A stretch of 16,583 nucleotides of DNA, taken from assembly GCA_002499195.1 (NCBI GenBank), contig DAKS01000027.1:1-16583 (forward strand), read 5' to 3'. This document shows positions 7,340 to 14,935 of this stretch, piece after piece; position 1 is the stretch's first letter; each line of letters opens with the position of its first letter. Both the position numbers and the translations under genes were made by a program. This DNA is from Euryarchaeota archaeon UBA443. GTDB lineage: Archaea; Thermoplasmatota; Poseidoniia; Poseidoniales; Poseidoniaceae. The notes beneath the pieces were generated by a model that saw only the letters and a program-made list of their open reading frames with translations, had not been told where the DNA came from and made no database searches.

Positions 7340-7394
7340 GATTCACCCGCAAACTCCGCCCTCTTTGGAGGTGTCGCTTTGTCCACGAGACCTA

Positions 7395-8198
7395 TCAGGC
7401 GATACGTTCTACCGTTTCTGGAGTAATACCTTCTTCCGGTGTAACGCGGAAAACAAGCATCTTCAGATTCTCTGGAGCATTTCGGAACTTTGAGACGATC
7501 ATTGATGTTTCAAAATCAGAACCAACGGTTCGTACACCGAAGGTCAAAACCATGTCAGCAATACTCGAAAGTTCTTGACGGACCGAAGCGGAAAGGCCGT
7601 TAACAGAGACTATGAGCAAGAGAAGACCTCGATACATCTGAGTATGCGCTTGAAGCATACGAATCATGGCGACTACACGATTGGGATCATCACGCTGAAG
7701 GAAGAAATCTAAACTATCGATTCCCGCTCTAAAATATGGCCCAAGCGCCATGATTTCATTCGTTACTTCGGTCAGGTAATCTTGTGTCGAATCTTCAACA
7801 AAACGTGTTTGGGCAAGACGTTGAATATCCTCCAATTGAAAACCTTCCAATCGGTATCTACTTGCGAGAAGTTCTCGCTCGAGAACATTCGCGTTATATT
7901 CTTCCCCAATTGTTCGGACGTTGATGTCTAGTGGCCAATTATATTTTTTGAATACACGAACGATTTCAGGTTGTGCTTCGTTGGTCGAGACATACAATGT
8001 GTTCTCAGATTCCTCGGCAGGAGAGATGAATTGCTTTGCAAACAATTCTGCACCTGACCCTGTTTCTGTGAATGCGACCATGGTAAAACCGCGAGGTACG
8101 CCTCCGTGCATCTCGTTATCGAACTTGGGAACGCCAAAGGAGCCGACTTGTCCGAAGAATTCCTCATCTTCTTTCTCGAATGTGATGTTCTTTCGCAT
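7395..8198 (-). CDS. KaiC/RAD55-like protein with destroyed Walker A motif (third of trio)
   Basis: 267-residue RecA-fold protein. The KaiC-type opening (FGVPKFDNEMHGGVPRGFTM, 21-40) and the strand LYVSTNEAQPEIVRVFKKY (68-86) match archaeal KaiC-like proteins. At the P-loop position the sequence is TETGSGAE (44-51), so the lysine and the following threonine/serine are gone. A Walker B-like strand AGIDSLDFF (158-166) remains. It should therefore not hydrolyse ATP in the normal way. ATG at 8198 has a strong GGAGG upstream and lies 12 bases after the preceding gene. Codon and length integrity argue for a maintained gene, not a pseudogene. Likely an oligomeric partner of the active ATPase at 8798-9580; specific function unknown. 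Confidence 0.8.
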   Translation of the reverse strand: MRKNITFEKEDEEFFGQVGSFGVPKFDNEMHGGVPRGFTMVAFTETGSGAELFAKQFISPAEESENTLYVSTNEAQPEIVRVFKKYNWPLDINVRTIGEEYNANVLERELLASRYRLEGFQLEDIQRLAQTRFVEDSTQDYLTEVTNEIMALGPYFRAGIDSLDFFLQRDDPNRVVAMIRMLQAHTQMYRGLLLLIVSVNGLSASVRQELSSIADMVLTFGVRTVGSDFETSMIVSKFRNAPENLKMLVFRVTPEEGITPETVERIA

Positions 8199-8210
8199 AA
8201 TTCAACCTCC

Positions 8211-8795
8211 TCAGTGAATAACCACCTGGCCACGATCGACCAAATCTGTACAGTACAAATCAAGATTTGATAGAACCAGAGGCGGTGTCTGGTCAGGAAC
8301 GTTGAGAATGACGGATAGAACCTCGCGCTGTCGGAAGGTGTTGATGAAGGTGTGAAGGTACTCCGCTAGCATTCGGTCTTCATTGTAAATCGCCAATGCG
8401 TTCACACTGTCGAGGAAAACGAAATTACGTTGAGATCCCGTTGTACGAAGAATATAGAGCGTGCGCAAGAGGACCGATTCAAGCATGATCGGACTATCAA
8501 CGAAGTGGATGTTTGGATAGTTTACATCCGTGCCTCCAAGAATTCCTGATGAGACTAAATCGATGAATTGAATATTGGAAACATCAACACCGATAGATTC
8601 GAACGCTTGGATGATTTCAACCGCTCCTCGGCTTGCGGATATGTAAACACCTCCCATCTCGAACATCTGCATGAGTGGCAACATGGTACTGGCAGTGACC
8701 ATGAAGGCGTTTGAGTTTCCACATCGAACTTGAACCGAACTGTTGAGTGAAATTGTTGAGAGTTGTTCAGCGATTCGCTGATCGAGTTCAAACAT
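8211..8795 (-). CDS. Short KaiC-like protein lacking a P-loop (second of trio)
   Basis: 194-residue protein with the outline of a KaiC-like domain but no GxxxxGKT motif; where it should be the sequence runs VRCGNSNAFMVTASTM. The next strand VYISASRGAVEIIQAFESIG resembles the KaiC strand and helix after the P-loop (usually YVSTEES-like, then an acidic helix). FVFLDSVNALA (about 125-135) has the look of Walker B. The C-terminus LYCTDLVDRGQVVI resembles the end of KaiC domains. ATG at 8795 comes 2 bases after the stop of the preceding gene, with GGGGGG inside that gene's last codons, so the two are likely translationally coupled. An ATG at 8810 is possible. A non-catalytic partner is the best guess. 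Confidence 0.75.
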   Translation of the reverse strand: MFELDQRIAEQLSTISLNSSVQVRCGNSNAFMVTASTMLPLMQMFEMGGVYISASRGAVEIIQAFESIGVDVSNIQFIDLVSSGILGGTDVNYPNIHFVDSPIMLESVLLRTLYILRTTGSQRNFVFLDSVNALAIYNEDRMLAEYLHTFINTFRQREVLSVILNVPDQTPPLVLSNLDLYCTDLVDRGQVVIH

Positions 8796-8797
8796 GA

Positions 8798-9580
8798 TTA
8801 TGCCCCCCATCTAGATGCTTTATCGCTTTGAGCACCCCACTTCAACATCGGCGTTAGCATTACCCCGAGAGGTGTTAATTCAATAGCGTGCTTGGCACGA
8901 CTGTGCGCTGTACCTCGCATCTTGACAACTTGTAGGAATCGAAGAAGGTGCCCCATTCGTTCTACATCACCCATGACAAGAATGCCATCTGCAATTGCTT
9001 CTTCGACACCGAATGAAGACCAGTGGGCATTCTCTGTTGCAGAGGTGATTTCTGCAATAAGAATGGTAGTACATCCAAGTGTTGCGAGTTTCTTTCCAAG
9101 TGTGAAAAGGAAGTCACGAATCAGTTGTTCAGACTTAATCTTGTAACAGAGTGTTGTTACAGAGTCAATCACAAGACGGGTTACGCCGATGGTGTTGACA
9201 ATATCTGTGATGGATTTGATGAGTGCGTGAACATCGTCCAAATCGAAGGTCGATTTGTCAAGACCTAGCCATGAATAAAGAACGTCCATGTCGAATACGT
9301 TGATCAATCCAGTATCGACCATGTTCATATCAAAAAATGCATATTGGCGAATGTTTTCAAGCAACTTGACAGAAGGTTCCGTTGCTGTAAAGTGAGCGCA
9401 TGCTTCACCTGCGAGTGCTCCACGCACGAGGAATTCCATTCCAAGTGTCGTCTTACCCGAACCGCACGTTCCAGAAGCCAAAACTGTCGAACCGTATGGG
9501 ATGCCCCCTCGAAGAATTTCATCGAGACCATGGATGCCTGTCACACAGCGGTCTCGGGAATATGTCGATGGGGCTTGCAC
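8798..9580 (-). CDS. KaiC/RAD55-like ATPase with intact active site (first of trio)
   Basis: 260-residue single-domain RecA-superfamily ATPase of the archaeal KaiC-like group, which includes the archaellum regulator ArlH. Seen: the entry motif GIHGLDEILRGGIPYGS (15-31), Walker A GTCGSGKT (37-44), the acidic FTATEPS (64-70) where the catalytic glutamate is expected, Walker B RLVIDS (135-140), and the closing KMRGTAHSRAKHAIELT (220-236), a good family signature. The start is GTG at 9580 with only a weak ribosome site; an in-frame stop just upstream excludes a longer form. Lies 29 bases after the lamin-tail gene and 2 before the next KaiC-like gene. No archaellum motor genes are in view, so an ArlH role is not supported here. 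Confidence 0.9.
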   Translation of the reverse strand: MQAPSTYSRDRCVTGIHGLDEILRGGIPYGSTVLASGTCGSGKTTLGMEFLVRGALAGEACAHFTATEPSVKLLENIRQYAFFDMNMVDTGLINVFDMDVLYSWLGLDKSTFDLDDVHALIKSITDIVNTIGVTRLVIDSVTTLCYKIKSEQLIRDFLFTLGKKLATLGCTTILIAEITSATENAHWSSFGVEEAIADGILVMGDVERMGHLLRFLQVVKMRGTAHSRAKHAIELTPLGVMLTPMLKWGAQSDKASRWGA

Positions 9581-9609
9581 GGCTATCGCTTATCCCAGTT
9601 CGACCGAGT

Positions 9610-10716
9610 TCATGAAGCATTTGATGGTTCAAAGAACACATCTCCGGGCGTCGCATCGGATTGAACGGCCCACGATGTAGAGGACATTGTGCTTCCACCT
9701 TCCCAAACAATCACTTGATTGAGATTCATCAGAAGACCTGTTTGCCCACCCCATTCTGCTTTTGCAAACGTGATTGGGTTGATTTGCCCAGGCCGAGTAA
9801 ACCTCAACTCAACCGTTCCAGCACCATCATCGAGTAGATTCATCGAACCTGTTCCAAGTAATCCGTATTGGCCCAAATCGAACATCTGTGAAGCATTGCC
9901 TTGCTCTTGAGATGATAACGAACCGGTGAAGATAGCAACCGAATGCCCGCTGATAACGCCTTGCTGAAGCAACACTTCGTTGGATGTTGAGCCAGAAGAG
10001 GTGTTGAACGACCAACCATAGAGGCTTGTAGCAAAGGCATTGTCATTGTAGACCTCAATCCACTCAGGGCCACCACTAATTGGCCTTGCCATAACCTCGG
10101 TGAGAATCAGATTTTCATTGGTGCGACTGGAGTCATGGACCTCCAGCGTAATCAAAACTAATTCAGATCCCATCCGAACCGTACTTGAGGCGGTTGAGGC
10201 CATGCGAGCTATGTTGAGATTTGCGCCGCCCTCAAATAGATTTAATCCAATACGATCCTCGTCATCGGAGGCATAAATCGAGATGCGTAAAAACGCCGTT
10301 AAATCCTCGTCCAATCCAAGCCCTTGGGAAAAACCGGCCAATGTAACGTTTGAAAGGGCAGAGACACGGCTCATATCGAGTTGATTATTGCTCATTAATC
10401 CAGTTTGAACACGTCCCTTCTCCAAGACTTCTGCAGATTGAAGATGCCAATCTTCTGTTGAATTGGAATAATCATAGCCATCATCGCCATCACTGGGTAC
10501 GAACCAACCAGAACTGCTCGTAAGCCGGTCAAGACCTGAAACGACGGCTTGATCCACTTGATCAATTTCGGTGTCATTAGAACCCATTTCAAGTTGGGCA
10601 AGGGACATGAAGGCTGTCAATATCATCAAGAAGAGAGTGAAGGCTGAAAGAAATTCGATAACAGCAGTCAATCCGTCCTCATCGTCACGTAGATGTGACC
10701 AATCGCCTCCTCCCAT
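9610..10716 (-). CDS. Membrane-anchored lamin-tail-domain protein with pilin-like N-terminus
   Basis: 368-residue secreted or surface protein. A short charged leader (SHLRDDEDG) precedes a hydrophobic helix (LTAVIEFLSAFTLFLMIL, about 16-42), a layout like archaeal type IV prepilins, which end in a charged leader followed by a segment such as AVSPVIG. After an acidic middle region (about 45-195) comes a lamin-tail domain (about 202-355): ILTEVMARPISGGPEWIEVY, then LYGWSF, and the closing SWAVQSDATPGDVF with the typical TPG end. A longer form from a TTG at 10776 would add 20 residues; the ATG at 10716 gives the more pilin-like leader and suits the TATA-like element near 10794. First gene upstream of the KaiC trio. 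Cleavage by a prepilin peptidase is inferred. Confidence 0.75.
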   Translation of the reverse strand: MGGGDWSHLRDDEDGLTAVIEFLSAFTLFLMILTAFMSLAQLEMGSNDTEIDQVDQAVVSGLDRLTSSSGWFVPSDGDDGYDYSNSTEDWHLQSAEVLEKGRVQTGLMSNNQLDMSRVSALSNVTLAGFSQGLGLDEDLTAFLRISIYASDDEDRIGLNLFEGGANLNIARMASTASSTVRMGSELVLITLEVHDSSRTNENLILTEVMARPISGGPEWIEVYNDNAFATSLYGWSFNTSSGSTSNEVLLQQGVISGHSVAIFTGSLSSQEQGNASQMFDLGQYGLLGTGSMNLLDDGAGTVELRFTRPGQINPITFAKAEWGGQTGLLMNLNQVIVWEGGSTMSSTSWAVQSDATPGDVFFEPSNAS

Positions 10717-10852
10717 GCATTGACCAAGACTAGGGGCGTCATGAACGTTGCCAAACAAATTGAGGGTTCGAATCAATTGATTTCATTCTGATTTATGCGA
10801 TGAGTCTTTGAATCATCCATGCGACCATGGTATGATGACAGGAGCGGAGCCC
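10717..10852. promoter_or_regulatory. Divergent promoter region with a 12-bp palindrome
   Basis: 136-base gap between two divergent genes. AATCAATTGATT (10771-10782) is a perfect 12-bp palindrome. Beside it ATTTATGC (10791-10798) is TATA-like on the plus strand and GCATAAAT on the minus strand. Starts about 25 bases either way would lie near 10820 and 10768, leaving room for both ATGs (10853 and 10716). The palindrome could bind a dimeric regulator affecting both genes. All of this is inference from sequence. Confidence 0.4.
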
Positions 10853-13792
10853 ATGGCTGTTGCGAAGAAAAAAACAAGCATTAGCTTGGTTTCATTGATG
10901 ATGCTGTCGCTTTTCTCGGCCCTTCTCGCTGTACCATACGCGGCGGCGGTTGACCAAGTCGATCTTGCAATATTGTCAGGGCATAGCCCAGTAGAAGACA
11001 GGCATTATCCTGCATTCGACCCAATCACCTTTTCCGCAGAAATTGAGAATCAAGCTCTTAGCCCTCAATCTACTACGCGAGCGATGGAGTGGTATGTTTG
11101 TCAAGGATTCAAAACCGCAACGCAATGTGTTTCAAACGATGTCGCCAATGGTCAAATCAGTATCAATGGCCTGTTGAATGGAGATGTTGGTAATTTTAGC
11201 GATTCAACAGCATGGTACCCTTCTGGCATGACTGGAACCTTTACTGTCGTGTTCAAATTTAGCTACGCTGATGTTGATACAAGTGACGATGTCCATTCAT
11301 ACAACATCAATTTGACCGCAGAATATAGCGATGTTTCTGTGGATCAAGACCAAGACCCAAGAGATACACTCTCTGGCTTACACATCTACGATGATGAATT
11401 CATTTTGAATACTGACCAAGATTACATCATGAGTGTTTCTGGCACCGTCAACACATGTGGTAGTTGTGGCTTAATCGCTTACATGGGTTGGAATTTACGT
11501 GAACTTGACGGAACCCTTGTCGCTACAGAAAACCATAGTGTTACTTCCTTGCCTTCTGGAGGTTATGAGCAAGCGTACACTACTTCTCTCCCCGCTCTAA
11601 ACTATTCCGTACCTGGTCGATATATCTTCGAGTTTGGACTTATTGATAGTGCTAGTGCTTATGATGGCGATCTAAACGACTACAACGACCTAGCTCAAGT
11701 TGAAATCGTTCTCGATAATACACTCGATTTGAGAATTGCGAGCATGTACCCCTCCCACAACCCATCATCGCCAAATTACTACTTCGGCGAAAATATGCTT
11801 TCGGTAGATGTTGAGAACATCGGGAATTTTACCGTTGAAGACATAACCATCGCCTTTGAGATGTTTGATGCCGTTGGAGAATCCGAGTACCTCGACACGT
11901 GTTCTATCGATAAACTCGGACCTGGTGAATCATCCACATGCATGTACAATCTAACCAAGGTTGGTGAAGGAAAAGAACTTCGCATATACATGCCAACGAC
12001 GTTTGACGGTCGCCCTGATACGGGCCCCTCCGACAACACAATGATCGAGTTTACATCGATTCTTGCAGGCGAGATTCTTCCACTCATCACGATGAATTCA
12101 GTATCAGGAACATATACGACCGCGGATACGATCGAGTTGACGGCGATTACCAATAGCGTGGCTGCCGCTCCGTTGAATTACACTTGGGTGTTGGACACTG
12201 TCATCGACCTGGGAAGTGGAAAATCAATTTCTGTTAACCTATCCTCATTCCCGTTGAAAGATTACGATGTTGGATTATATGTTGAAGACGCTCTTGGATT
12301 TACTGCTGAAGCACATGCATCAATATCCATCATCGACGAGGTTGTCATCCAAGAGCAACCTCTGATGACGGGTTCTGCAGTTTCTTTGGACAAGGCACAG
12401 TTTGTGTACGATGTAATGTTACCCATTGAAGGATTTGAGTACAACATTGCAGGAGGAAAAGAACCGTTAATGATCATGGATTTCAAGGTCATGCAACTCG
12501 ATAACGAACTGCAACCCGCCCAATTGCAATCACTAAATCTTGACATTAATCTCTCGGCGTTGCTTCCCGATTCGATTCCTCACAACTCGGTCGAATTCCT
12601 TGAACTAAATTCATTGGATGATTCATACTGGGACTACCTTGAATCACCAGACTACTTCAGTTATGATGGTCTTGAAAATATCAGTTTGAATCTCAACTCC
12701 AACACAATCGTTCTTATCACCGGTGCACTTCCTCAACCGAATGTTTCTCTTGCAAACCTTTCGCACAACAAATTGGCCGGGGGAGCCATCGAACTAACCT
12801 GGACTCCAGAAGGAGATATTACAAACCCATATCTTGGTGGTTGGCAAATCTACAGATTGACCGTAGACGAATCAGTAGGTACAATCTTCCCGGATCCTGA
12901 AATTGAAACAAATGCCAATCTCTGGAATGAGTTGCTTACTGGCGCTGCTGTTGAATTGTTGCCAACCGAATCGGAAAGCTGGATCGATCCTATTCCTCTC
13001 GAAACTGGAACCTGTGCATCATATGCGATTCTACCAACAAATCGGGCAGGCGTTCCAGACACCATGAGAATCAATGTCGTAATGAGTGAATCGGACAACT
13101 CAAGGCTATGTGGTGATGCTTTACCCCCTACAAGCGCAGTGTCTTCGTTTAGTTACACATACCGGTTTACAAATTCATCTGAGTGTTTCAGCATGCAACA
13201 GAACTGGAACGCTTGTTATGAACTGAACATGACATGGACATGGCCTGCTAACGAAGAGGATGGGGGAGTAACATGGAACATCTATCGAATGGATATGGAG
13301 CCGACCGACATAGACCTCAAATATGCAACGCCGCTTGTAACCGGTCTCGTTGGAACGCAAGGAGAAGAAGGGACATTCAATCAGTCTGGACTAGAAGTAG
13401 ATGGAATTCGTCCACTTCGAACCTACTACTATGTACTCGCTCCAGTTGATTCCAGAGGAAACGAAAACACCTTTGGACTTGCGAGTGCAAACATACTGCG
13501 TGTGAATATTCAAGACCAGTGGTGGGATTACAACCAACATCTGATTCCAGAAGAACCAGCACCTCCTGAACCTCCTCTTGGCGTCCAATGGTTCCAAGAT
13601 GTGTTGGATTACACGAAGGTCGGCGAATTCCAAATAGCGGGTATTGCAGTCCTTCTTCTCGTCGTTTTCAATGCATTATTCATTCCAATTACGATCAAGC
13701 GACGTGCTCGATTAAAGCGAGTTGTCGCTGCTCGAAAGCGTAATCAAGCGACACGATACATGGCCGATGAGTTCGAAGAATTCTTCGAATGA
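10853..13792 (+). CDS. Large secreted surface protein with Ig-like repeats and a C-terminal membrane anchor
   Basis: 979-residue protein of unknown function, likely on the cell surface. Seen: signal peptide MAVAKKKTSISLVSLMMLSL to AYAAA (1-32); a CARDB-like domain (about 290-400, LSVDVENIGNFTVEDITIAF then the acidic GPGESSTC turn); a PKD-like domain (about 415-495); two fibronectin III-like modules (about 640-745 and 790-885, GGAIELTWTPEGD and CYELNMTWTWPA, each followed by W-x-IYR); a proline-rich hinge (PEEPAPPEPP); one transmembrane helix (about 926-946); and a basic cytoplasmic tail ending DEFEEFFE. Ten cysteines occur in five close pairs. The ATG at 10853 has GGAG eight bases upstream; an in-frame TTG at 10808 would put the signal peptide too far in. 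Divergent from the lamin-tail gene and followed by a tRNA. Confidence 0.8.
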   Translation: MAVAKKKTSISLVSLMMLSLFSALLAVPYAAAVDQVDLAILSGHSPVEDRHYPAFDPITFSAEIENQALSPQSTTRAMEWYVCQGFKTATQCVSNDVANGQISINGLLNGDVGNFSDSTAWYPSGMTGTFTVVFKFSYADVDTSDDVHSYNINLTAEYSDVSVDQDQDPRDTLSGLHIYDDEFILNTDQDYIMSVSGTVNTCGSCGLIAYMGWNLRELDGTLVATENHSVTSLPSGGYEQAYTTSLPALNYSVPGRYIFEFGLIDSASAYDGDLNDYNDLAQVEIVLDNTLDLRIASMYPSHNPSSPNYYFGENMLSVDVENIGNFTVEDITIAFEMFDAVGESEYLDTCSIDKLGPGESSTCMYNLTKVGEGKELRIYMPTTFDGRPDTGPSDNTMIEFTSILAGEILPLITMNSVSGTYTTADTIELTAITNSVAAAPLNYTWVLDTVIDLGSGKSISVNLSSFPLKDYDVGLYVEDALGFTAEAHASISIIDEVVIQEQPLMTGSAVSLDKAQFVYDVMLPIEGFEYNIAGGKEPLMIMDFKVMQLDNELQPAQLQSLNLDINLSALLPDSIPHNSVEFLELNSLDDSYWDYLESPDYFSYDGLENISLNLNSNTIVLITGALPQPNVSLANLSHNKLAGGAIELTWTPEGDITNPYLGGWQIYRLTVDESVGTIFPDPEIETNANLWNELLTGAAVELLPTESESWIDPIPLETGTCASYAILPTNRAGVPDTMRINVVMSESDNSRLCGDALPPTSAVSSFSYTYRFTNSSECFSMQQNWNACYELNMTWTWPANEEDGGVTWNIYRMDMEPTDIDLKYATPLVTGLVGTQGEEGTFNQSGLEVDGIRPLRTYYYVLAPVDSRGNENTFGLASANILRVNIQDQWWDYNQHLIPEEPAPPEPPLGVQWFQDVLDYTKVGEFQIAGIAVLLLVVFNALFIPITIKRRARLKRVVAARKRNQATRYMADEFEEFFE
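13772..13789. repeat. Perfect 18-bp palindrome abutting the stop codon of the surface-protein gene
   Basis: TTCGAAGAATTCTTCGAA equals its own reverse complement and touches the TGA at 13790. It encodes FEEFFE; GAA (Glu) and TTC (Phe) codons are mutual reverse complements, so an alternating Glu/Phe tail can create it by chance. It may form a hairpin in the message or be a binding site. No clear U-tract follows. Confidence 0.65.
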
Positions 13793-13811
13793 TTTGGTTG
13801 AAAGTTGAACC

Positions 13812-13825
13812 GTCATATTCATGAC
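13812..13825 (+). promoter_or_regulatory. Short inverted repeat and possible tRNA promoter element
   Basis: GTCAT-ATTC-ATGAC is a 5-bp stem with a 4-base loop, 26 bases before the tRNA. Its AT-rich centre CATATTC is a plausible weak TATA element for the tRNA gene. Either reading is uncertain. Confidence 0.3.
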
Positions 13826-13850
13826 CAAACTTCTAGTGGCTCGCTTCGCT

Positions 13851-13938
13851 GCGGTGATCGCATAGCCTGGCCATTGCGCTGGATTGCTAATCCAGTGGGT
13901 TAAATCCCTCGGGAGTTCGAATCTCCCTCACCGCGCCA
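13851..13938 (+). tRNA. tRNA-Ser(GCU), CCA encoded
   Basis: Folds as a class II tRNA. Acceptor stem GCGGTGA (13851-13857) pairs with TCACCGC (13928-13934), followed by discriminator G and encoded CCA (13936-13938). A 3-bp D stem is at 13860-13862/13875-13877. Anticodon stem CTGGA/TCCAG (13879-13883/13891-13895) holds loop TTGCTAA with anticodon GCT (13886-13888), reading AGC/AGU serine codons. A variable arm GGG-TTAAAT-CCC (13897-13908) is the long type expected for serine. T stem GGGAG/CTCCC (13911-13915/13923-13927) holds loop TTCGAAT. No intron. One base separates the CCA from the ctaB stop codon on the other strand. Confidence 0.95.
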
Positions 13939-13939
13939 T

Positions 13940-14935
13940 TTATGCCAACGGACCTAGGATTCCCAACCACGTTGGAGGGATAAACGAAATCAATACAAGT
14001 GAAAAGAACATTGCTCCGAGATAGGCTAAAGAACGGAAAAACGACTTTGCAGCTTTTGGCATACGACCGTTCTCATCCAGTGGTTCATTCACATCGATTT
14101 GCCATACAGATAGAGCATACCAGACCGTGAGACCACCTGCAACGAATGCCCACAAAAGTGGAAGACCTGATTCAGGCCAAAAGCATGGGACTGAACCCAA
14201 TAGAAACAACCCTCCACAATAGAATTTAGATTCTGTAACCGTCCTTTTGGCTCCTTTAACCTCATTCATCATGGGTACATTAGCTTCGGCATATTCACCT
14301 GACCGATACAATGCGAGCGCCCAGAAGTGCGGAGGCGTCCAGAAGAAAATCAAAGCAAAAAGCATCCATGGAATTGGAGATCCAAGGTCTAGTGGATTCA
14401 TCGAATTGATCGAATCTGCTGCTGCTCCTGCCCATCCAATCAGAGGCGGTGTTGCTCCTGCAGCGCCTCCAATCACGATGTTTTGTGGCGTTCTTCGCTT
14501 CAACCACATCGTGTAGATGAATACATAGAATCCGACCGAAAAGAACGACCAAAAGGCTGCCTTCCAATGCAATAAAAAGAATAATGAGGATCCTGTTATT
14601 GAAATGAATATACCAAACAACAACACTGTCATTGGTTGAAGTTGACCCATTGGTAACGGTCGCTTTTGGGTTCGTCGCATCTTCGCATCGATATCACGAT
14701 CATACCACATATTGATCGCGTTAGAACCTCCAGCAGACAAGGTACCTCCAACCAGAGTGATCAAAGAAGTCCATAGTGTGTCAAACCAAGTACGCTCAAT
14801 GTCGATAAGATCGTATCGGGCAAGTGAATCGTGAACAAGAATTGCACAAATAGCTGTAATCTGAAGGAGAACAATAACCCTTAATTTCATCAATTTGATT
14901 AGAAGTGAAGCCAAGGAAGGCTGGTTTTCGCTCAT
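13940..14935 (-). CDS. ctaB: Protoheme IX farnesyltransferase (heme O synthase)
   Basis: 331-residue polytopic membrane enzyme of the UbiA prenyltransferase group; adds a farnesyl group to heme B to give heme O, the precursor of heme A for heme-copper oxidases. Seen: the first aspartate-rich motif NAINMWYDRDIDAKMRRT (72-89) followed by QKRPLP, the heme O synthase motif YTMWLKRRTPQNIVIGG (141-157), FFWTPPHFWALAL (197-209), and YAEANVPMMNEVKG (215-228) as second aspartate-region equivalent. About eight or nine transmembrane helices. The start overlaps the ctaA stop by four bases (ATGA), so the two are translationally coupled and act in sequence. The same gene is called cyoE in some organisms. 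Confidence 0.96.
   Translation of the reverse strand: MSENQPSLASLLIKLMKLRVIVLLQITAICAILVHDSLARYDLIDIERTWFDTLWTSLITLVGGTLSAGGSNAINMWYDRDIDAKMRRTQKRPLPMGQLQPMTVLLFGIFISITGSSLFFLLHWKAAFWSFFSVGFYVFIYTMWLKRRTPQNIVIGGAAGATPPLIGWAGAAADSINSMNPLDLGSPIPWMLFALIFFWTPPHFWALALYRSGEYAEANVPMMNEVKGAKRTVTESKFYCGGLFLLGSVPCFWPESGLPLLWAFVAGGLTVWYALSVWQIDVNEPLDENGRMPKAAKSFFRSLAYLGAMFFSLVLISFIPPTWLGILGPLA

Noticed and set aside
7350..7375. Terminator between the third KaiC-like gene and the methyltransferase
   Set aside because: The only pairing (CCTC-CAAA-GAGG) is four bases long and no T-rich tract follows, so read-through is more likely.
10717..10776. Twenty-residue extension of the lamin-tail protein from TTG at 10776
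   Set aside because: TTG start without a clear ribosome site, overlapping the palindrome and probable start region; the ATG at 10716 gives a leader more like prepilins.
13851..13938. Integration site for a mobile element in the tRNA
   Set aside because: No integrase and no repeated tRNA 3' end is visible in the window.
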